Assembly (NCBI RefSeq): GCF_003574465.1
Contig: NZ_QOWC01000059.1
Location: 1-41,816, forward strand
Direction of reading: 5' to 3'
From: Methylobacterium crusticola
GTDB taxonomy: Bacteria > Pseudomonadota > Alphaproteobacteria > Rhizobiales > Beijerinckiaceae
Length of the DNA: 41,816 nucleotides
The notes below the pieces were generated by a model. It had not been told where the DNA came from. It saw only the letters and a program-made list of their open reading frames with translations, and ran no database searches. Positions 33,100-41,591 of the stretch are shown here, piece by piece. Both the position numbers and the translations under genes were made by a program. Within the stretch, counting starts at the first letter, position 1. Each line of letters starts with the position of its first letter.

Positions 33100-34374
33100 A
33101 TGAGGATCGCCTACCTCCTCAACACCTACCCGATGACGAGCACCACCTTCATCCGGCGGGAGATCGAGGCCCTGGAGGCGGACGGGGTCGCGGTGCGGCG
33201 CTTCGCGATCCGTCCCTGGCCGCACGCCCTCGTCGACCCGCGCGACGTCGCCGACCAGGCGCGGGTGCACTACCTCCTGAGCGGGAACGCCGCGGGCCTC
33301 GCCCGCGCCCTCGCCCGGCAGGCGCTCCTGGGGCCCCTCGCGCTCCTCAGGGGCCTCTGGCTCGCGGCGCGGCTCGCCCGCGCCGGCGGCGGCCTCGTGC
33401 GGCACGCGGCCTACCTCCTGGAGGCGGTCTACCTGCTGGCGCAGCTGCGGACCGCCGGCATCGAGCACGTCCACGCCCACTTCTCCTCGAACGCCGCCGC
33501 GGTGGCCCTGCTGGCCCGCCGCATGGGCGGGCCGAGCTACAGCTTCACGGCGCACGGCCCGGACGAGTTCCTGACCGCGGCGGCCGACGGCCTGTCCCTG
33601 AAGCTCGCCGACGCGGCCTTCGTGGTGGCGATCTCGGATTTCTGCCGCGGCGAGCTCCTGCGCCTCGGCGGCGCCGAGCACCGCGACAAGATCGCGGTCG
33701 CCCGCTGCGGCCTCGACCTCGCGGAGTTCGTGCCCGCGGGGCCGCCGGCGGCGGCCGACCGGGACGTCGTCTGCGTCGGGCGCCTCTGCCCCCAGAAGGG
33801 CCAGGCGCTGCTGCCCGCCGCGGCCGCCGCCCTGCGCGGCACGGTGCCGCCGTTCCGGCTGATCCTGATCGGCGACGGCGAGAGCCGGGCCGAGATCGAG
33901 GCCGCCATCGCCCGCCACGGGGTCGCCGACCTCGTCTCCCTGGCGGGCTGGCGCAGCAACCCCGAGGTGCGCGCCGCGATCGCGGGCGCCCGGGCCCTCG
34001 TCCTGCCGAGCTTCGCCGAGGGCCTGCCGATCGTCCTCCTCGAGGCGCTCGCCCTCGAGCGCCCGGTCGTGACCACCACGGTGGCGGGCATCCCCGAGCT
34101 GGTCGACGCGGGCTGCGGCCGGATCGTGCCCCCGGGCGACGTCGGGGCGCTGACGGGCGCCCTGCGGGACATCCTCCTGGCGGATCCGGAGACGCTCGCC
34201 GCGATGGGGCGGACGGGCCGCGCCCGGGTGGCCCGGCACCACGACCTGCGCGACCTCTCCGCGACCCTGCGAGGCCTGCTCGCCGCGGCGGTCGCGCCCG
34301 GCCCGCGGGTGCCGGCCGACGCCGCCCCCGCGAAGGCCCGCGCCGCCGAGGCGGCGGTGGCCGCCGACGCCTGA
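33100..34374 (+). CDS. Glycosyltransferase, GT4 family (GT-B)
   Basis: This 424-residue GT-B enzyme resembles the colanic acid/EPS transferases WcaL and AmsK. The N-terminal half opens RIAYLLNTYPMTSTTFIRREIEALE, with HVHAHFSSNAAAVALL and SFTAHGPDEF (acceptor domain). The C-terminal half has VVCVGRLCPQKGQALL and the donor-site signature LPSFAEGLPIVLLEALALERPVV with the conserved Glu pair. A retaining mechanism is expected. GAGGA lies about 11 bases upstream of the ATG. The last 40 residues are an Ala-rich tail. It converges on the WecG-type gene across a terminator hairpin. Confidence 0.88.
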   Translation: MRIAYLLNTYPMTSTTFIRREIEALEADGVAVRRFAIRPWPHALVDPRDVADQARVHYLLSGNAAGLARALARQALLGPLALLRGLWLAARLARAGGGLVRHAAYLLEAVYLLAQLRTAGIEHVHAHFSSNAAAVALLARRMGGPSYSFTAHGPDEFLTAAADGLSLKLADAAFVVAISDFCRGELLRLGGAEHRDKIAVARCGLDLAEFVPAGPPAAADRDVVCVGRLCPQKGQALLPAAAAALRGTVPPFRLILIGDGESRAEIEAAIARHGVADLVSLAGWRSNPEVRAAIAGARALVLPSFAEGLPIVLLEALALERPVVTTTVAGIPELVDAGCGRIVPPGDVGALTGALRDILLADPETLAAMGRTGRARVARHHDLRDLSATLRGLLAAAVAPGPRVPADAAPAKARAAEAAVAADA

Positions 34375-34489
34375 GGGCCCGGCCCGGGCTCGGCCCGGCG
34401 CCTCCGCCCCGGCGAATCCTCAGCGCGAACCCGGCCCGGGCCCGGCGGCCTCGGGCGCCGCCGCGAGCCTTCAGGCACGCCCCCCCTTT

Positions 34490-34525
34490 CGCGGGCAGGG
34501 GCGCCTTCGCGGGCAGGGGCGCCTT
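34490..34525. repeat. 18-bp tandem repeat, two copies plus a partial third
   Basis: CGCGGGCAGGGGCGCCTT occurs at 34490 and 34508 without change; a third copy begins at 34526 and decays. Read on the other strand it contains CGCGAAGGC, the core also present in the repeats near 7.2 and 29.6 kb. Confidence 0.75.
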
Positions 34526-34661
34526 CGCAAGCACGCGGGCCCGGCGCGGCGCAAAGCCCCGGCGGGCCGCCGGGAAAGGCGCCGGCGGGCCCGCAAGGCG
34601 CGTCCGCGGGACTCCCGCCCACCGCGAAAATCCGCCCGCCACGGGGGCCCGCCCAACGAGG

Positions 34662-34694
34662 AACGGCCGATCGGGGCGAGCCCGATCGGCCGTT
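34662..34694. terminator. Bidirectional terminator hairpin
   Basis: A perfect 14-bp stem (AACGGCCGATCGGG / CCCGATCGGCCGTT) around GCGAG lies 22 bp past the stop of the minus-strand WecG-type gene and 287 bp past the plus-strand GT4 stop. TTT follows on the plus side; T-rich sequence is short on both sides. Confidence 0.65.
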
Positions 34695-34716
34695 TGCCTC
34701 CGGCGCCCCCCCGGGG

Positions 34717-35505
34717 TCAGCCCACGCTCGCCTCCTCCAGCCCGGCCTCCTGCCGGAACTGGAGGTGGAGGCCGCCGACCCGCAGGCGGCCCGAGCGGGC
34801 GAGGCCCGCGAACTGCCCGAGCCGCGCGAGCACGAACCCGGCGTCCGAGGCGTAGCGGCCGGCCAGGCGGCGCGGGTTGGTGGCGAGCCGCCAGACCCAT
34901 TCGAGGCCGGTGCGGCGCAGGAACACCGGCGAGCGCCGCTGCACGCCGAGCTCGAACTCGAACGCGGCGCCGCAGCACAGGATCGAGGCCTCGGCGAGCC
35001 CGGCCCGGCGCATCCGCAGGGCCAGCATCTCGCTCTGGGGGGCGCCGACCGCGATGAAGATGACCTCGGGCTCGAGCGCCCGGCAGCGCGCGATGACGTC
35101 CTCCACGGCGGCCGGGTCGCGGATGAAGCCGAAGGGCGGCCGGACGACGTCGAGGCGCCGGCTCGCCATCACCCGGGCGGCGTCCGCGGGCGTCACGTTG
35201 CCCACCACCAGCACCGACTTGTCGCGCAGGGCGCCGCGGCTGCCGAGGAAGTGCACGAAGTCGCTCCCCGCCGCGACCGTCATGCGCCGGCGCAGGAAGC
35301 AGGTGTTCAGCCAGTTGCTGTCCAGCGTGACGATCGAGGCCTCGCGGTAGCTCTCGCGAAACTCGGGATTCTGCGCGAGCAGGCGCAGGTGCATCAGGTT
35401 CAGGGTGAAGATGCTGGTGCGCCCCCGGGCCAGGGCCTGGGCCAGAGCGTCGAAGCTCAGGCCCCGGACGATGCAGGTCGGTGCGGTCTCGGCGACAGTC
35501 GGCAT
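34717..35505 (-). CDS. WecG/TagA/CpsF-family glycosyltransferase (GT26)
   Basis: This 262-residue enzyme adds an N-acetylmannosamine-type or glucosyl residue to a lipid-linked intermediate in relatives such as TagA and WecG. The family blocks are FTLNLMHLRLLAQNPEFRE near 30-48, VTLDSNWLNTCFLRR, VLVVGNVTPADAARV, EVIFIAVGAPQSEMLALRM, CGAAFEFELGVQRRSPVFLRRTGLEWVWRL and a final NPRRLAGRY. The ATG at 35505 is chosen because AGGAG lies about 7 bases upstream; the open frame reaches 35649 but covers promoter sequence. It is divergent from the sugar-nucleotide run starting at 35754. Confidence 0.9.
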   Translation of the reverse strand: MPTVAETAPTCIVRGLSFDALAQALARGRTSIFTLNLMHLRLLAQNPEFRESYREASIVTLDSNWLNTCFLRRRMTVAAGSDFVHFLGSRGALRDKSVLVVGNVTPADAARVMASRRLDVVRPPFGFIRDPAAVEDVIARCRALEPEVIFIAVGAPQSEMLALRMRRAGLAEASILCCGAAFEFELGVQRRSPVFLRRTGLEWVWRLATNPRRLAGRYASDAGFVLARLGQFAGLARSGRLRVGGLHLQFRQEAGLEEASVG

Positions 35506-35753
35506 GATGATGCTCCTTCGCGCGAAGTGTCGGGACCGCGGGGCGCCGCCGCCTAGACCGGAAAACGGCGTGCCGGGCGCGGACCCCGACCTTGCACGAT
35601 GGGCGCGGACTCCACCCGAAGAGGTAGCGTGCCGCGCCCGTTCGCGCATCGTTCGGGGTGATTAGGGCGTACCGCACTCACTCGCATTGGCACGATTACT
35701 TGCCGGTCCCGGCCGCCTAGCGTCGACCCGGGATGCAGCGAGGCGAGGGCCAG

Positions 35754-36272
35754 ATGCCGGTTGTGAACGCGGAGATCGACGGCTCCGCCCGCCTGCCCGA
35801 TCCCGCCCTCGTGAACCTCTACGGCTGCCGCATCGGCGCCGGCACGACGATCGGGCCCTTCGTGGAGATCCAGCGCGACACCAGCGTCGGCGCCCGCTGC
35901 CAGGTCGGCACCCTGGCCTTCCTGTGCGAGGGCGTGACCCTGGAGGACGACGTCTCGGTCGGCCCCGGGGTGATGTTCACCAACGACCGCTACCCGCGCG
36001 CCCTGACCCTCGCCGGGACCCCGATGGCGGCGGGCGACTGGACCCTGCTGCCGACGCGGATCGGCGCCGGGACCCGGATCGGCGCCAACGCCACCATCCT
36101 GTGCGGCCTCACCATCGGGCCGGGCGCCCGGGTCGCCTGCGGGTCGGTGGTGACCCGGGACGTGCCCGCCGGCGCCACGGTGGCGGGCGTGCCGGCCCGG
36201 ATCGTGGCCGGCCCGCCGGCCGGGTCCGCCCCGCCGGCCGGGGCCGCCCCGCCGGCCGGGGCCGGCCCCTGA
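35754..36272 (+). CDS. Left-handed beta-helix acyltransferase (WbpD/WlbB-like)
   Basis: This 172-residue acyl-CoA-dependent transferase with hexapeptide repeats (GCRIGAGTTIGPFVEIQRDTS, ARCQVGTLAFLCEGVTLEDD, SVGPGVMFTNDRYPRAL) resembles WbpD/WlbB and FdtC, which acetylate an amino group on UDP- or dTDP-amino sugars. The FTNDRYPR block is typical of that subgroup. The last 15 residues are a Pro/Ala/Gly repeat encoded by tandem GCCGGCCGGGGCC units. I use the ATG at 35754 with GAGG upstream; an ATG at 35733 in frame has no site. It heads the plus-strand run and is followed after 80 bp by the dehydrogenase gene. Confidence 0.85.
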   Translation: MPVVNAEIDGSARLPDPALVNLYGCRIGAGTTIGPFVEIQRDTSVGARCQVGTLAFLCEGVTLEDDVSVGPGVMFTNDRYPRALTLAGTPMAAGDWTLLPTRIGAGTRIGANATILCGLTIGPGARVACGSVVTRDVPAGATVAGVPARIVAGPPAGSAPPAGAAPPAGAGP

Positions 36273-36352
36273 GGCGGCCCCTCTCTTTCCGGGGCCGGCG
36301 CGAGAGCCGGCCCCTCCCACGCATCACGACAGACCAACCAGGCGGAGGCCAC

Positions 36353-37387
36353 ATGATCGGGATCGGCGTCATCGGATACGGATACTGGGGGCCGAACATC
36401 GCGCGCTGCGTCGCAGAGGCGGCCGGCTGCACCCTGAAGGCGATCGCGGACCCCTCCGGCGCCGCCCAGGCCCGGGCCGCCCTGCGCCACCCGGGCGTCG
36501 CCATCGACGACGGCTGGCAGCGCATGCTGACGGACCCCTCCATCGACGCGGTGGCGATCGCCACCCCGACGCGGCTGCACTACGAGATCGCCCTCGCGGC
36601 CCTGATGGCGGGCAAGCACGTCCTGGTCGAGAAGCCCCTCGCCCCCACCTCCCGCGAGGCCGCGCGCCTCGTCGCCGAGGCGGCCAAGCGCAATCTCGTG
36701 CTGATGGTCGACCACACCTTCGTGTACACCGGCGCGGTCCAGAAGATCCGCGACCTCATCGACTCCGGGGTGACGGGCGACCTGTTCTACTACGACTCGA
36801 CGCGGATCAACTTCGGCCTGTTCCAGGACGACGTGAACGTGGTGTGGGACCTCGCGGTCCACGACCTCGCGATCCTCGACTTCCTGCTCGGGGCCGAGCC
36901 CCTCGCGATCTCGGCCAACGGCGCCGGGCACATCAAGGGCAGCCCCGAGAACCTCGCCCACATCACCCTCTACCTCGAGGGCGGCGTCACGGCCCACCTC
37001 AACGTGAACTGGCTCGCGCCGGTCAAGATCCGCCGCACGCTCATCGGCGGCAGCCGCCGCATGATCGTCTACGACGACATGGAGCCGAGCGAGAAGGTGA
37101 AGGTCTACGACCGCGGGGTCGAGTTCCACGAGCGCCCCTCCCAGGAGGAGATCCGCCGCATCCTGCCGGCCTACCGCATGGGCGACGTCTGGACGCCGCA
37201 CATCCCGGTCAAGGAGGCGCTGATCACCGAGATCGAGCATTTCGGCCACTGCGTGGCGAACAACCAGGTGCCGCTGACGAGCGGCGAGAGCGGTCTGCGG
37301 GTGGTGCGCCTGCTCGAGGCCGCCTCGCAGTCCCTCGCCCAGCGCGGCCATCCCATCGACCTCGTACCCCTGAAGGCTGCGTCATGA
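36353..37387 (+). CDS. Gfo/Idh/MocA-family sugar nucleotide dehydrogenase (WlbA/WbpB-like)
   Basis: This 344-residue NAD(P)-dependent oxidoreductase has a Rossmann start (IGIGVIGYGYWGPNIARCV). The family's EKP motif is in GKHVLVEKPLAPTSREAARL, and the substrate region DHTFVYTGAVQKIRDLI and VWDLAVHDLAILDF carries the conserved His. It probably oxidises a hydroxyl (C3) of a UDP- or dTDP-sugar to a ketone, which the following aminotransferase would aminate, as in the Wbp/Wlb pathways. GGAGG precedes the ATG by 6 bases. The stop overlaps the next start (ATGA), showing coupling. Confidence 0.88.
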   Translation: MIGIGVIGYGYWGPNIARCVAEAAGCTLKAIADPSGAAQARAALRHPGVAIDDGWQRMLTDPSIDAVAIATPTRLHYEIALAALMAGKHVLVEKPLAPTSREAARLVAEAAKRNLVLMVDHTFVYTGAVQKIRDLIDSGVTGDLFYYDSTRINFGLFQDDVNVVWDLAVHDLAILDFLLGAEPLAISANGAGHIKGSPENLAHITLYLEGGVTAHLNVNWLAPVKIRRTLIGGSRRMIVYDDMEPSEKVKVYDRGVEFHERPSQEEIRRILPAYRMGDVWTPHIPVKEALITEIEHFGHCVANNQVPLTSGESGLRVVRLLEAASQSLAQRGHPIDLVPLKAAS

Positions 37388-38499
37388 TCCCGCTCCTCGA
37401 CCTGGAAGCCCAGTACCGGGCCGTGCAAGAGCCCCTGGAACGGGCGGTGCTCGACGTGATGCGCAGCGGCGCCTACGTGCTGGGCCCCCCCGTCGCGGCC
37501 TTCGAGCGCGACTTCGCGGATTATTGCGGGGTCGCCCACGCGGTGTCGGTCAACACCGGCACCTCGGCGCTCCATCTCGGGCTGATCGCCGCCGGCATCC
37601 GCCCGGGCGACGAGGTGGTGACGGTCGGCATGACCTTCGTGGCGACCGTGGCGGCGATCCTGTACGCCGGCGCCACCCCGGTGATCGTCGACGTCGATCC
37701 CCACACCTACACGATGGACCCGGCCGCCTTCGAGGCGGCCATCACCCCGCGCACCCGCGCGGTGGTGCCGGTCCACCTGCACGGGCGCCTCGCCGACATG
37801 GCGGCGATCGGCGCCATCGCCGATCGCCACGGCATCATGGTGATCGAGGACGCCGCCCAGGCCCACGGCGCCGAGCAGCACGGGCGGCGCGCGGGCGGCT
37901 TCGGGACCGTCGGCTGCTTCAGCTTCTACCCGGGCAAGAACCTCGGCGCCTGCGGGGAGGGCGGGGCGGTCGTGACCGACGACCCGCGCATCGCCGAGGA
38001 GATCCGCTCCCTGCGCGACTGGGGGCAGGAGGGCCGCTACAACCACGTCCGGGCCGGGTTCAACTACCGGCTCGACACCGTGCAGGCGGCCGCCCTCGGG
38101 GTGAAGCTGCCGTTCCTGGCGGGCTGGACGCTGGCCCGGCGCCGGGCGGCGGCGCGCTACGACGCGCTGCTGGCGCAGGCGGGCCTCAGGGCCCCGAAGC
38201 CCGGCGGGCGCGAGCACGTCTACCACGTCTACGCCGTGCGGGTGCCCGACCGCGACGCCGTCCGGGCCCGGATGCTCGAGGACGGGGTCGCGACCGGCAT
38301 CCACTACCCGCGCCCGGTGCACCACCAGCCGGCCTACGCCGACAAGGTGGTGCTCGGCGGCCCCTGCCCCGTGGCCGAGGCGCTCGCCGGGGAGTGGCTG
38401 TCGCTGCCGCTCTTCCCCGAGATCACCGACACGCAGATCGCGACGGTCGTCGCGTCCCTGACCCGCAGCCTGGGAGACCGATATGCTGAAGCGGTTTGA
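37384..38499 (+). CDS. DegT/DnrJ/EryC1-family sugar aminotransferase, first copy
   Basis: This 371-residue PLP enzyme transfers an amino group from glutamate to a keto-sugar nucleotide. The PLP lysine is Lys185 in SFYPGKNLGACGEGGAVV. Other family blocks are MIPLLDLEAQYRAVQ at the start, GTSALHLGLIAAGIRPGDEVV, IEDAAQAHGAE and FNYRLDTVQAAAL. The sequence resembles WbpE/WlbC/FdtB-type 3-aminotransferases. It is coupled by ATGA to the upstream Gfo/Idh gene, which would supply its keto substrate, and its last 17 bases overlap the epimerase gene. Confidence 0.92.
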   Translation: MIPLLDLEAQYRAVQEPLERAVLDVMRSGAYVLGPPVAAFERDFADYCGVAHAVSVNTGTSALHLGLIAAGIRPGDEVVTVGMTFVATVAAILYAGATPVIVDVDPHTYTMDPAAFEAAITPRTRAVVPVHLHGRLADMAAIGAIADRHGIMVIEDAAQAHGAEQHGRRAGGFGTVGCFSFYPGKNLGACGEGGAVVTDDPRIAEEIRSLRDWGQEGRYNHVRAGFNYRLDTVQAAALGVKLPFLAGWTLARRRAAARYDALLAQAGLRAPKPGGREHVYHVYAVRVPDRDAVRARMLEDGVATGIHYPRPVHHQPAYADKVVLGGPCPVAEALAGEWLSLPLFPEITDTQIATVVASLTRSLGDRYAEAV

Positions 38500-39502
38500 G
38501 TCGATGCCGCGGCGGCTCGATCGGGTCCTCGTCACCGGCGGGGCCGGTTTCGTGGGCTCCCACATCGTCGACCTCCTGGTGGCCCGGGGCTGCCGCGAGA
38601 TCGTGGTGGTGGACAACCTGGTGCGCGGGCGGACCGAGAACCTGGCCGGGCCGCTCGCCTCCGGGGCCGTGAAGCTCGTGGTCGGCGACATCCGCGACCG
38701 CGACCTGATGGCCGGGCTGGTGGCGGGCTGCGACACGGTCTTCCACCAGGCGGCCCTGCGCATCACCCACTGCGCGGCCGAGCCGCGGGAGGCCATCACG
38801 GTGATGGTCGACGCCACCTCCGACCTGATGCAGCTCTGCGTCGAGGAGAAGGTCGGCAAGGTGGTGTTCGCCTCCTCGGCCTCCGTCTACGGCATGGCCG
38901 ACACCTTCCCGACGCCCGAGTCGCAGGCCCCCTACGGCAACCGCACGCTCTACGGCGCGGCGAAGAGTTTCGGGGAGGGGCTGCTGCGCTCCTTCCACGA
39001 CATGTACGGCCTCGACTACGTGGCCCTGCGCTACTTCAACGTCTACGGCCCGCGCATGGACCTGCACGGGCGCTACACCGAGGTGCTGATCCGCTGGATG
39101 GAGCGGATCGCCCGGGGCGACCCGCCGCTGATCTTCGGCGACGGCCTCCAGACCATGGACTTCGTCGACGTGCGCGACATCGCCCGGGCCAACATCCTGG
39201 CGGCCGTCTCGACCGAGACCGACCTCGTCCTCAACGTCGGGCGGGGCGAGGAGACCTCCCTGATGGACCTGGCGCTCCGCCTCGCCACCGTCATGGGGCG
39301 GCCGGACCTCGTCCCGGTCCACGAGGCCGAGCGCAGCGTCAACCCGGTGCCCCGGCGCCTGGCCGACGTCTCCCTCGCCCGGGACCGGATCGGGTTCACG
39401 GCCGAGACCGGCCTCGCCGAGGGCCTCGACGCCCTCGTGGCCTGGTGGCGGGCGAGCCGCGCCGCCGACACCGCCCCTCTCGCCCTGGACCTCGCCTCAT
39501 GA
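38483..39502 (+). CDS. NAD-dependent sugar nucleotide epimerase/dehydratase (extended SDR)
   Basis: This 339-residue extended SDR has the NAD-binding [19 protein letters not shown] (GGAGFVG, 19-25), the serine block FASSASVYG and the catalytic YxxxK (Tyr157, Lys161 in [11 protein letters not shown]). [11 protein letters not shown] and [14 protein letters not shown] are also typical. It could be a 4-epimerase or 4,6-dehydratase acting on a UDP- or dTDP-sugar; the sequence alone does not decide. GGGAG lies 6 bases before the ATG at 38483, which lies inside the preceding gene. Its stop overlaps the next start by ATGA. Confidence 0.88.
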   Translation: MLKRFESMPRRLDRVLVTGGAGFVGSHIVDLLVARGCREIVVVDNLVRGRTENLAGPLASGAVKLVVGDIRDRDLMAGLVAGCDTVFHQAALRITHCAAEPREAITVMVDATSDLMQLCVEEKVGKVVFASSASVYGMADTFPTPESQAPYGNRTLYGAAKSFGEGLLRSFHDMYGLDYVALRYFNVYGPRMDLHGRYTEVLIRWMERIARGDPPLIFGDGLQTMDFVDVRDIARANILAAVSTETDLVLNVGRGEETSLMDLALRLATVMGRPDLVPVHEAERSVNPVPRRLADVSLARDRIGFTAETGLAEGLDALVAWWRASRAADTAPLALDLAS

Positions 39503-40662
39503 TCCCGATCATCAAGCCCGTGATGGGCGAGCCCGAGGCCGAGGCCGCCGCCGCGGTGATCCGCTCCGGCTGGCTCACGCAGGGTCCCCAGGTCGCCGCC
39601 TTCGAGGGGGAGTTCGCGCGCGCGGTCGGGGCCGACCACGCCTGCGCGGTCTCGAACTGCACGACGGCGCTGCACCTCGCCCTCCTCGCCGCCGGGGTGG
39701 GCCCGGGCGACGAGGTGATCACCGTCAGCCACACCTTCATCGCCTGCGCCAACGTGATCCGGCAGTGCGGCGCCCTGCCGGTGTTCGTGGACATCGACCC
39801 GCTCACCTTCACGATGGACCCCGACCGGGTCGAGGCGGCGATCACGCCGCGGACCCGGACCATCCTGTGCGTGCACCAGATCGGCATGCCCTGCGACATG
39901 GCCCGCCTGATGCCGATCGCGCGCCGGCACGGCCTCACGGTGGTGGAGGACGCGGCCTGCGCCATCGGCTCGGAGATCCACGTCGACGGCCAGTGGGAGC
40001 GGATCGGGCGCCCCATCGGCGACGTCGCGTGCTTCTCCCTGCACCCGCGCAAGCTCCTCACCACGGGCGAGGGCGGGATGCTGGTGACGCGCCACGCCGA
40101 GTGGGACCGCCTCTTCCGCCTCTGGCGCCAGCACGGCATGAGCGTCTCCGACGTCGCCCGGCACGGCATGAGCGCGGTGGTGTTCGAGGACTACCCGACG
40201 GCCGGCTTCAACTACCGGATGACCGACATCCAGGCGGCGGTCGGCCGCGAGCAGCTCAAGCGCCTCGACGCCATGGTGGCGGAGCGGCGCCGGCTCGCCG
40301 ACGCGTACCGCGACGCCCTGGCGGAGGTGCCGGGGGTGAGCCCCCCCGCCGAGCCCGACTGGGCCCGGACCAACTGGCAGAGCTACTGCGTGGGGCTGCC
40401 GCCCGGGAGCGACCAGGTCCGGGTGATGCAGGGGATGCTCGACCGCGGCATCGCGACCCGCCGCGGCGTGATGTGCATCCACCTCGAGCCGGCCTACGCC
40501 GACCTCGAGCAGCGGTTCCGGCTGCCGCACTCCGAGGCGGCCCGCGACCGCTGCATCCTGCTGCCGCTCTTCCCCGGCATGTCCGAGGCGGTGGTCCGGC
40601 AGATCGCGGGCGCCCTCGACGAGGTCCTGGACCGCCGGCCGGTCCTGTCGCGCACCGCCTGA
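39499..40662 (+). CDS. DegT/DnrJ/EryC1-family sugar aminotransferase, second copy
   Basis: This 387-residue PLP aminotransferase is clearly different from the copy at 37384. Its start is [21 protein letters not shown] and the PLP lysine is Lys185 in [18 protein letters not shown]. Blocks include [45 protein letters not shown] and [14 protein letters not shown]. The [12 protein letters not shown] form is typical of PseC/PglE/perosamine-synthase-like 4-aminotransferases. A second amination of the sugar, or a separate amino sugar, is inferred. It is coupled to the epimerase by ATGA and ends the run, followed by a hairpin at 40673. Confidence 0.92.
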   Translation: MIPIIKPVMGEPEAEAAAAVIRSGWLTQGPQVAAFEGEFARAVGADHACAVSNCTTALHLALLAAGVGPGDEVITVSHTFIACANVIRQCGALPVFVDIDPLTFTMDPDRVEAAITPRTRTILCVHQIGMPCDMARLMPIARRHGLTVVEDAACAIGSEIHVDGQWERIGRPIGDVACFSLHPRKLLTTGEGGMLVTRHAEWDRLFRLWRQHGMSVSDVARHGMSAVVFEDYPTAGFNYRMTDIQAAVGREQLKRLDAMVAERRRLADAYRDALAEVPGVSPPAEPDWARTNWQSYCVGLPPGSDQVRVMQGMLDRGIATRRGVMCIHLEPAYADLEQRFRLPHSEAARDRCILLPLFPGMSEAVVRQIAGALDEVLDRRPVLSRTA

Positions 40663-41591
40663 GGCCCCCAAGGGCCCGGCCGATCCCGATCCCCGGGTAA
40701 TCGGCCGGGCCACGACCCGGCCGATCCCAATCCTGCCGGGCATCGCCCGGGCCGCGGCCCGGCGGCTAAGCGCATGGCAACTCTGTTAATTTACCGTCAA
40801 AAATTATCTTTTGATATAGATCGCATTCTTTCATTGTGGCGTTAGTCACGGCTCGCGAGACGCGAAGAACCGATACTGCTTTGATCAATTGCATACATCG
40901 TTTGATGGAGGATCGACCGGAGCAAGCCTTGTCCTGAGGATGCCCACCAGGCGCCGCGGGCGCGCGATCCCCGGCCTCATACAGGCCATGCCCGCATCGA
41001 GCCAGACCTGATTTCCCCGACGCGATGGCGGGAACGGACCTGGCGGCACTCGTCCTGTTCGCCGGCGCGCTGCCGGACAGGAGCACGGTCGCCCCCGGCG
41101 CGCGCCGCGGCAGGCTGCCGCCCCGACCCTCACCGGCCAGATCCGCGAACCTGTTCCTCGAGCGAGAGCCTGAGGAGCGGGGTGTTTCGCGTCCCTCAGC
41201 CCGGCGGGGACTACGCCTTTTTGTCAATCGAGATCCACTTTATGCACCCGTGCCGCGGGCATCGTCAGCAGTTCTACACATCTTGATTCAGCGGAATCCG
41301 GTCAAATTCGGCGAAATTTAGTTCTAACATCTGTAGCCATTGGACTGTTTCCGCTCTATTATGCCAGCAACAGTAACCGAGTGAGGTAGGTCGAACCGAT
41401 TGGTCATCCTGCAGCAGCGACCCCATCGATCGAACAGCGCGCAGGACGAGTCCACTCGAAAACGACCTCGGCATCGAAGCAGAATGGATGAGCAGGCCTG
41501 TCGCGGACAAGCCTGCGGTGCGGTCCCGGGACAACCTGGGCCGTGCGGACAAGCAACAACAAGATACTCGCACGAGTCATGGAGGTGAAGG
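40663..41591. other. 929-bp intergenic region with AT-rich patches
   Basis: No convincing gene is seen. Short open frames (for example 40766-41227 minus, 41025-41321 plus and 41274-41573 minus) lack ribosome sites and protein-like composition. It starts with GC hairpins, then has two patches much richer in A and T than the window (about 40775-40860 and 41205-41400). It includes an imperfect palindrome AAATTCG-G-CGAAATTT at 41304-41319 and a strong ribosome site at its end. Confidence 0.6.
40673..40711 (+). terminator. Stem-loop after the sugar-nucleotide run
   Basis: GGCCCGGCCGAT and ATCGGCCGGGCC form a perfect 12-bp stem with a 15-nt loop, 10 bp after the last stop. A second palindrome, CCGGGCCGCGGCCCGG, is at 40747-40762. 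There is no U-run, so this may be an mRNA 3' stabiliser or weak terminator. Confidence 0.5.

Larger units (their letters stand above)
34375..34716. other. 342-bp intergenic region between convergent genes
   Basis: No gene is seen. It holds an 18-bp tandem repeat (34490-34525) and a strong terminator hairpin (34662-34694). The rest is GC-rich without recognised signals. Confidence 0.6.

Noticed and set aside
40766..41573. Three short open frames (40766-41227 minus, 41025-41321 plus, 41274-41573 minus) in the right spacer
   Set aside because: None has a ribosome site, regular codon pattern or family resemblance.
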